22,861 bases of DNA from Chara braunii (taxonomy: Eukaryota > Streptophyta > Charophyceae > Charales > Characeae). Position numbers and translations under genes: made by a program. Of this stretch, positions 17,338-22,861 are shown piece after piece (the stretch's first letter is position 1; each line of letters opens with the position of its first letter). The DNA lies in assembly GCA_003427395.1 (NCBI GenBank), contig BFEA01000101.1, forward strand, positions 3,096,287-3,119,147. The letters are read 5' to 3'. The notes beneath the pieces were generated by a model. The model searched no databases, was not told the DNA's origin, and saw only the letters and a program-made list of their open reading frames with translations.

Positions 17338-17580
17338 GTTTTCAGGTTCGGGACAGACTCGACACCGGTATGGTAACGGTTCAGCTGGTGCAGTTCAGGT
17401 TGGTAATTTTCAGGTCCGGCACCAGTATGGTAAAGGCTCAGCTGCTACAGTCCAGATTAGTGATTTCCAGGCTCGGCATTGGTAGGGAATCGGTGCAGGC
17501 TGTTGCAGTTCGGGAATGACATTTCAGAACCCGGTTTGGCACGAGTAGCAGCGGANTCGGTGCTGTCGTTCGGGTATGGC
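17338..17580. repeat. Degenerate tandem repeat, 57-68 bp units
   Basis: Units start at about 17338, 17406, 17463 and 17521, each with a TTTCAGG/TTTCCAGG-like start, then a CCGGC/TCGGC-like string, a GGTA block and CAG-rich sequence. The first unit is about 11 bp longer. A plus frame stays open through three units and shows a weak 19-residue repeat, which I read as a by-product. Confidence 0.5.
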
Positions 17581-18262
17581 CACAGGTCCTGCGAGTCACC
17601 TTTTACGGCGATTAACCAAATGGCACCACACGTAGCTAGTGACACTGAATCATGGTTGTGGCCTTAGGGCTGGTGGTATGAAATCCCGGTGCTGAAACTG
17701 GATCATTGGTACCGCTGGCCCTGATTGCTGGTGTTGTTGGACTCCCATGGTATTGTCGCTGTTGCGGAGCTGTGGGCCTGGATTCCCAGGTACCCTCGGC
17801 CCTGAGGCTCACGCCCAGGGGCCGCAATCCGCATATAGCCAGATCAGTTGGCAAGAAAGGGGGATTTTTTTTTCCAGCGTGCACGGCGTGCACGGCGGTC
17901 AACTCCCTTGGCTGGGCGCAGAACGCTCGTTTGGAGGCGGAGAACGGTTCACCAGAGGGCGGGCATGATGTACCCGGCGCTCAGACACTCAGTTCGTGGT
18001 GGTAAGTGGACGGAGATGCGTGGCCCGTGTGGGGGAGGGTACCGGCGTACCAGGCGTATCTGACGCTCCGTCCGCACGTGTGAGGGCATCCTGAAGAGGA
18101 TGCAAGCTCTTGAAGAAGACAAAACTGTTGGAGTGACCAGCACCCGCTGTTGAAGTGATCAACACTCACATTCTAGAGAGAGACAGGTGTGATCAGTGTT
18201 GGTGTGACCAGTCACTTATACTGATGAGACAATTAATGGCCCCCAGGGCGGACATGATCTAG

Positions 18263-18620
18263 CCGCTCGCGCTGAAGGGAGAACCAGAAATATTCGCTGT
18301 TCGTGGGAACAACCGCTCTCACTGATGATGCAATCAGCCATATTCGCGGTTCGTGCGAACAGCCACTCGCTCTAACGAGGCGATCAGTCATACGGGCCAG
18401 AAGTGAATTCAGTCATAGCAGTGGTTGCTGNTAACGAGGCGATCAGTCATACGGGCCAGAAGTGAATTCAGTCATAGCAGTGGTTGCTGAACTGGGCACA
18501 CTCAACGGATGCAGATTCAATCATAACAGCAGTTGCTAGGCCGGTCACACTTGGCAGATGGCAGATTCATCCACCTGGTTATTGAACCACCGACAATAGA
18601 CAGGGGTAAACTCGGTCATG
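18263..18620. repeat. Degenerate minisatellite with about 50-bp period
   Basis: Landmark strings recur at exact 50-bp steps. CCGCTCGC/CCGCTCTC/CCACTCGC occur at 18263, 18313 and 18363. GAATTCAGTC/GATTCAATCA/GATTCATCC occur at 18464, 18514 and 18564. The ATATTCGC(T/G)GTTCGTG block repeats between the first units. Units are well diverged. No coding signal. Confidence 0.6.
18373..18489. repeat. Exact 58-bp tandem duplication around one N
   Basis: The sequence from TAACGAGGCGATC to GTTGCTG at 18373-18430 is repeated exactly at 18432-18489, with a single N (18431) between. Neighbouring repeat units are diverged, so an exact duplicate next to an N may be an assembly join rather than real DNA. Confidence 0.8.
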
Positions 18621-19067
18621 GCACTGGTTGTTGAGGGCACAAAAAGGGAATTCGCGTCCTCCATTCGAAAGGGTAACTTCTACAGCCAAGTATGTTTGCA
18701 AGTGAACGGGTGTGAGTCCGCAGGTACGAGCGCTGAGGGTAGGGCTAGAGTGAGCGAGTAAGTTAGCGGGTACGAGAGAGTGTAGATTTGAAGCAAGGGA
18801 CATATACAGGGGAAAATACTGAAAGAGGACTGTGCTATTCTGTTTGAGCGGGTGAAAAGCTCAGTATTGACTTGATAAATTTCGAAAGGAACACTCCTGA
18901 CTGATGAGCAGGAATTAATAAAAGGGAGCCACTGAGATTCGAGCACTCCTGAGATCTGATTCAGTTAATTTTGGGGAAAACCCTTCATTTTTCTTTATTC
19001 TTATTTTTATTTATTTTCGCATGACAATGCGACATGAGGACGAATTCAGATCAGACCACATATTCTC

Positions 19068-19090
19068 AAGGGGGACTTGACAACGCACTT
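19068..19090 (+). other. Polypurine tract and LTR-like edge, plus strand
   Basis: AAGGGGGA (19068-19075) is followed two bases later by TGACAACGCAC. This is the layout of a polypurine tract abutting the 5' end (TG...) of a 3' LTR in a plus-strand Ty3/Gypsy element. Just upstream a short plus frame with acidic residues (HEDEF) runs into a TGA overlapping the TG. The string TGACAACGCAC also occurs at 3898-3908. The matching 5' LTR is not seen. Confidence 0.4.
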
Positions 19091-19339
19091 TTTGACTGTA
19101 CGGATCCCGTTTTTGTGATCAAATGGGCATAACGCTAGGGGACAGCACGGTAGTAACTCCCCTTAATGCGCGGTAGCTCTGCAGGCTTTGGGGAACGGGG
19201 CGAGGGCAAGAGAAAGTGAGAAAGATGAAGAGTACGCAGAGTGAGAGAGAGAGAGACTGCGCCGTGAGAGGGAGGAAGAGTGGGCAGTGAGTAAGAGAGA
19301 GAGGGACCAAGGGGGAGAACATAATATGAACTTGCTTTT

Positions 19340-19590
19340 CGCTAAAATTTGATATTGCATTGAGCAGCCTCTCAAGCAATTCCCTGTTTCGCTGAGATCT
19401 GAGACCAGATTGTGCGGCTTGCCAAACATATCACTGAAATTTGAGCCAGGCCCTGAATTGTGTGGCCGTTCAAGCACATCTTTGTTTCACAAAAATCCGA
19501 GGTTGAATTGTATGAGTACTTGAACAGATCCCTGTTACATTGAAATTCGACATCGAGTCGTGAGGGTACTCGAGTATCGCCGCTGGTTGG
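19340..19590. repeat. Second block of degenerate repeat with about 50-bp period
   Basis: Units start at about 19340, 19390, 19432, 19488 and 19538, each opening with CGCT/CACT/CACA/CATT plus a GAAATTTGA-like string. Each continues through a TTGTG..G block and ends in CAAGCA...CTGTTT-like sequence. Most steps are 50 bp, with one 42- and one 56-bp unit. Confidence 0.55.
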
Positions 19591-19599
19591 CCTGATGAC

Positions 19600-20324
19600 C
19601 TACCGAATCAGATTACTGGTTCGCCCCTGCTATCTGAAATTCAGACCATTCGGTCAGATCAGCTGCGTTTTCTGAACCGGGTTTAATAACAGTTGCACGA
19701 AGCTGGCTGGTCGTATGGAGTGGTGTAAGGTGTGAGCTAAACAGCAAGAACCATAGGTTGGTGAGTGCTTGATTAGGGGTATTGCCCATCTGTTGCAAGA
19801 AAGGGGAAAACGCACTTCAGTTTTGAGTCAGACCCAACCCAACTACAGGTGCTTTTGCGTGTCGCGTCTCCTGCCAGACATTGATTAATTAGTGCAGATC
19901 TGCAGTTGGAGTGAATCACTATCGGTTCAGTGCATGATAATAGTTGGAACCATTCATCACGTTCCGTATATCCCGGTGCTGCTGCTGGGCAAGCAATCGC
20001 AACACAACTCTGGACTCTCTCCATTGGAAAATTCAAGATCTGACAGTTTAAAGCGTCCCGCCGTTGAGTTCATTTCGATTCCGTCATTGGGGGATAGACC
20101 GCGAGCAAAGGTGGCCCTAAGTGAAGGCTATGAGAAAAGAGCTCGTATGAAATGAATATGCTAATCATACCCCGGATCACCGGACGGAGCGCAAAACTCG
20201 AAATTACCACCGTCGCTTCGCTCGAACTTTCGGATTGAAAGAACGTTTCTCCTATCTATATGTGACAAATTGCTCGAGTATTGTTACTGAGTAAGTTTTC
20301 TATAGGGCCACTGCTGACTACAGT
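19600..20324. other. Gene-free stretch
   Basis: Only short frames without recognisable motifs are present. I see no RNA gene or clear repeat array here. Confidence 0.5.
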
Positions 20325-20392
20325 CCTACAGATCTGAGATTGGTGGGGAAGACCATGTGGACTGTTTTCAATCTCGATCGCAGATCTGTAGG
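20325..20392. other. Inverted repeat with 18-bp arms and a bulge
   Basis: CCTACAGATCTGAGATTG (20325-20342) pairs with CAATCT (20369-20374) plus CAGATCTGTAGG (20381-20392), interrupted on one side by CGATCG. The loop is 26 nt. Further AGATCT strings follow at about 20395 and 20416. It could be a fold-back relic or a structured RNA element. Confidence 0.6.
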
Positions 20393-20576
20393 TCAGATCT
20401 GAATCTTTGGTTTTAGATCTCCTTTCTCGATTTGGTCGACGTGCCGACGAGGGGCTTCGAGTCCAGGTTCGAAAGTGGCCACGGCAGGTAGCTCAAACAC
20501 CAACACCGTCACCCTACCGATCGTTGAGAACCTCGAAAGTGGGCGCGGCGAGTGACAGGCGCCGTTGCCCCTGGCT

Positions 20577-20972
20577 TCAGCGAACGGTTGGCGACCCCTC
20601 CCCGGGTTTCCTAACAACGCTTGGTGCCCCGCGGGGCCCCTGTTGGTGAGGCGGGGAAAGGATAGCCAACTGTCGTTCTTGAGATAGTGGATAAGGGCCA
20701 GGATGTGGACGACTAGGCGTCCCGAAGCGTGGTGGAGATTCTCCATAACACCTTGCATACCTAAATGAATAATAAGCCATTTTGTTTGGGTCTGGGGTAT
20801 GCATGCGCCTCTTCTCCCTATACCTTCTTGCCCTCAATCCATCATCTTTCTCCTCGTCATCTTCATTCCAATCTCCCCTTTCCCTGGTCAAGTCCACAGG
20901 CCTTTCAGGCGCCTTTCCTTGTCTGCCGCCTCTTCCTCTACCAGTTCCGGTCCCACGACCCTTAGGTGCCAT
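20577..20972 (-). CDS. gag-like N-terminus, basic and Pro-rich (fragment)
   Basis: An ATG at 20972 lies about 180 bp downstream (minus strand) of a primer-binding site, where the gag start is expected. The 131-residue product opens with a Gly/Arg-rich segment (MAPKGRGTGTGRGRGGRQGK). A charged stretch with DDEEKDD, a basic RRYREKRR patch and a Pro-rich tail follow, then a TGA. No capsid domain follows in this frame. The nearest capsid-coding sequence on this strand starts 6 kb away at 14618. Near 20760 a TTTAG|GTATGC string could act as a splice donor. It may be the first exon or the truncated start of an LTR element. Assignment rests on position and composition, not on a conserved domain. Confidence 0.5.
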   Translation of the reverse strand: MAPKGRGTGTGRGRGGRQGKAPERPVDLTRERGDWNEDDEEKDDGLRARRYREKRRMHTPDPNKMAYYSFRYARCYGESPPRFGTPSRPHPGPYPLSQERQLAILSPPHQQGPRGAPSVVRKPGEGSPTVR

Positions 20973-21149
20973 ATTCGCTAACTCTTATTTACTCACTGAT
21001 TTAGTTGGAGCAATTACTCGTCACCAGCTATCCAAGTTACCTTATTCTACTTAGAGTTTTAGTTAATTACCGACCATTTAATAATTGTCGTTCTGCCAGG
21101 ATCTTGCTTTACCCGAGTTCGTTCACTAAGGACCTCGGCTAGAAACGAG

Positions 21150-21168
21150 ATCCCCGGCAACGGTGCCA
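21150..21168 (-). promoter_or_regulatory. Retrotransposon primer-binding site (tRNA-Asp type)
   Basis: On the minus strand TGGCACCGTTGCCGGGGAT lies two bases after an LTR edge. It is complementary, with one mismatch, to the 3' end (including CCA) of plant-type tRNA-Asp as I recall it. tRNA-Asp primers are known from some plant Ty3/Gypsy lineages. This site would prime minus-strand DNA synthesis. Confidence 0.75.
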
Positions 21169-21170
21169 CA

Positions 21171-21620
21171 TGTCACGCGTGGCAGTCCCACACCCAGACG
21201 CAAAGTGAATTTTTGTGTCGGACCTCACGGTCGAGTCACGCAGGAGTCTTTTTGTCACCTTTAACGAAACACCACTCCGACCGTGCGCGCGTGCTATACC
21301 TCTCGCGACTCCCTACGACAGGTTAGGGATCCCGCGAGGTACAACATTACCTCCACCTGCGGGAGCTGTCACCATCCCTTAGGCGGGCGTATCCCTGCTG
21401 AGCTACTGACCCACGTACGAGGGTTTTTACATGCAATCGCAGAGGTAGGCCAGTCGAGGGCGTTTTCTCGATCGCCGTAGCATAGGCATACGCGCGGTAG
21501 AACGCCTTAAGATTGACCCGTATGTCGAGCCCCGATGTGCTAACTCTCCGGACCGACTATCTAATCAGGTCGACTTCTCGGACAGTCTTCCACGCTTAAC
21601 TAACTATGACAATGATTCTA
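21171..21620 (-). mobile_element. 5' LTR of a minus-strand Ty3/Gypsy element (outer end uncertain)
   Basis: The inner end is fixed by the primer-binding site. The LTR finishes ...GCGTGACA, then TG, then the site. The outer end is not resolved and the value given is a guess. The segment is GC-rich with dyads, for example CTCGCG/CGCGAG with CCCTA/TAGGG nested inside (21302-21338). I did not find the partner 3' LTR in the window. Confidence 0.5.
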
Positions 21621-22750
21621 TGTTTCCTCTGTTGATCTTATGAGAAGCCAGAGTCAAGTCCCTTTGTAATCTCCCATTCTCTCAAGTTCTCAAACTGACT
21701 TCTATACAATAACTTCCTAAGCTCAGACCAACTATGATCTTAGTCACAGATATACATTTATATGTATATAAGTATGTTTGTAAATCAGGGGAGNCGTATG
21801 AGCGGTGGACCTCACTTTCACAATTGTCGTGTTGCGTCGTCNCAAATGATCCCAATTCAGAAGACAGCANAAATGTCCNACACCTNTGCAGATNCAAGAC
21901 ACAACATACNCGCATACAGATGCAGACACAAAATGCGCTACGAGCGTCAACCTGTAACNCATTCATAGCAAGCCACTCACGCCCCAAACCCTTGAAAACA
22001 ACATTCCTTCCTAACCTTGACTCCATTCACCCCAGCCCCACACATTTTCGAAGACTCNTGAGTGTGATTTGGANAAATTTAGGTNTAGATACANGAGGAN
22101 GATTTATCTGTTCCTTTCTTAGGTCTTGTCTTAGGTGTGGGTATCAAGCCATGTGGAAGTTGAGTNGGAGTTATANNGACCTGTNATCCAATGATAACAA
22201 AATTTATAGTTCCCTTACGGATTTCTTNCGTNGTCCTCTCNAAGAGNGNTGAACCCTGTAGACACANCACAGTCCAAAAGAATCTTANNGTCTTTTCTTC
22301 GACGTTGGGATCTAGAAGATCCCTTCTAGCCTTGTGACCCAGTATTTGGTGTTCACCGTCGACCTACTACCTAACTCCTATCCTCACGTCGCTTATCAAA
22401 TCTGCTCGCCTGGTTGGTCTAGGTAATGAACAAAATTCATTCNCAGCCTCTTTGTCCATGGTTCTACCATGTTTCTTTTCTTTTAAATTAATTACGANCN
22501 CCATGTCCNTAATGACTTCAAGCAATANCATTCATTCAATTCAGAAAGGAAATCATATGATAGAGATCAATTCAGGATTTCAAAGGGTGATAAGTCTCTC
22601 TGAGTCAAGATCTCACTTATCCTTTCCTCACTGGAATCAGCGAGCTAGTAACGGGTCGAATTAGCTACATGGAGACAGACATCTGGCAGTGGATTGATCA
22701 GGATACATCCAAAACTTTGTTGGTATNTGGCGTGNANAGTATAAGTTATC
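21620..22750. other. Gene-free, N-containing stretch
   Basis: Many ambiguous bases prevent confident reading. Frames are short and without family resemblance. I see no RNA gene or mobile-element end. Confidence 0.5.
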
Positions 22751-22861
22751 ATGGCGATGAGGCAGNCTTCATAGAGCCTCGCTCCTCTCGATCGCCTAGT
22801 ATACTTATAATATGGCGATGAGGCAGGCTTCATAGAGCCTCGCTCCTCTCGATCGCCTAGT
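22751..22861. repeat. 61-bp tandem repeat running off the window end
   Basis: ATGGCGATGAGGCAG...CGATCGCCTAGT at 22751-22800 recurs at 22812-22861, identical apart from an N. The preceding AGTATAAGTTAT-like bases also recur, giving a 61-bp period. Each unit contains nested dyads: GGCGAT/ATCGCC outside and GAGGC/GCCTC inside. The array may continue beyond the window. Confidence 0.75.

Noticed and set aside
17241-17519. Plus-strand frame with weak 19-residue repeats
   Set aside because: It follows the 57-68 bp DNA repeat and shows no family motif. The last unit breaks the frame.
20393-20758. Minus-strand 121-codon frame
   Set aside because: It lies out of frame with the gag-like N-terminus and has no recognisable motif. 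The GC-rich composition explains its openness.
21375-21415. Minus-strand TAGCTCAGCAGG, a perfect A-box string, considered as a tRNA gene
   Set aside because: No B-box or pairing T-arm lies at tRNA distance and no anticodon stem forms. It may be a chance match inside the LTR.
1-22861. CRISPR arrays, bacterial operons, rRNA genes
   Set aside because: No evenly spaced identical repeats with unique spacers, no ribosome-binding-site-led gene strings and no rRNA landmarks were seen.

Overview
The window looks like repeat-dominated heterochromatin from a large plant-lineage genome. I see no intact host gene, no rRNA and no bacterial gene organisation. Nearly all recognisable coding sequence belongs to Ty3/Gypsy-type LTR retrotransposons on the minus strand. 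A primer-binding site complementary to a plant-type tRNA-Asp 3' end, together with the style of the gag and pol proteins, suggests a streptophyte. My best guess is a charophyte alga such as Chara, but that cannot be proved from this sequence. N bases cluster at both ends, so the sequence is a draft there.

Layout, left to right. 1-2300: CT/CA-rich low-complexity DNA carrying three diverged copies of one repeat. 2300-4660: gene-free DNA rich in small structures. It holds two tRNA-like promoter remnants, a 66-bp tandem repeat whose hairpins are maintained, several perfect inverted repeats, an 85-nt tRNA-Asp-like sequence with an enlarged anticodon loop, and a TA microsatellite. 5196-7569 (minus): a broken gag-type gene with a capsid-like N-terminus, an acidic linker, a long coiled coil and a CCHC knuckle. 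7570-7983: microsatellite spacer.

7984-14618 (minus): a gag-pol array in the order capsid, Gly-rich linker, CCHC knuckle, protease, reverse transcriptase, RNase H, integrase. Gag, protease and RT are broken by stops and frameshifts, and catalytic Asp codons in both protease and RT read Asn. RNase H-integrase is one uninterrupted 744-codon frame with all expected catalytic residues.

14732-16302 (minus): two tandem, clearly homologous ORFs of an unrecognised family lie immediately 5' of gag. One is intact (235 aa) and one carries two in-frame stops. This is the most novel-looking item. 16400-20570: gene-free DNA with degenerate minisatellites of about 50-58 bp period, a plus-strand polypurine tract/LTR-like edge and inverted repeats. 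20577-21600 (minus): a start-of-element cassette with an LTR edge, a tRNA-Asp primer-binding site and a basic gag-like N-terminus. 21600-22861: nothing recognisable until two copies of a 61-bp repeat run off the window end.

In an intact relative these genes would act together in one replication cycle. Gag would form particles and bind RNA through the knuckle, protease would cut the polyprotein, RT/RNase H would copy RNA from the tRNA-Asp primer, and integrase would insert the cDNA. Here the copies are decayed and interleaved, so only RNase H-integrase and the upstream 235-aa ORF look potentially translatable.
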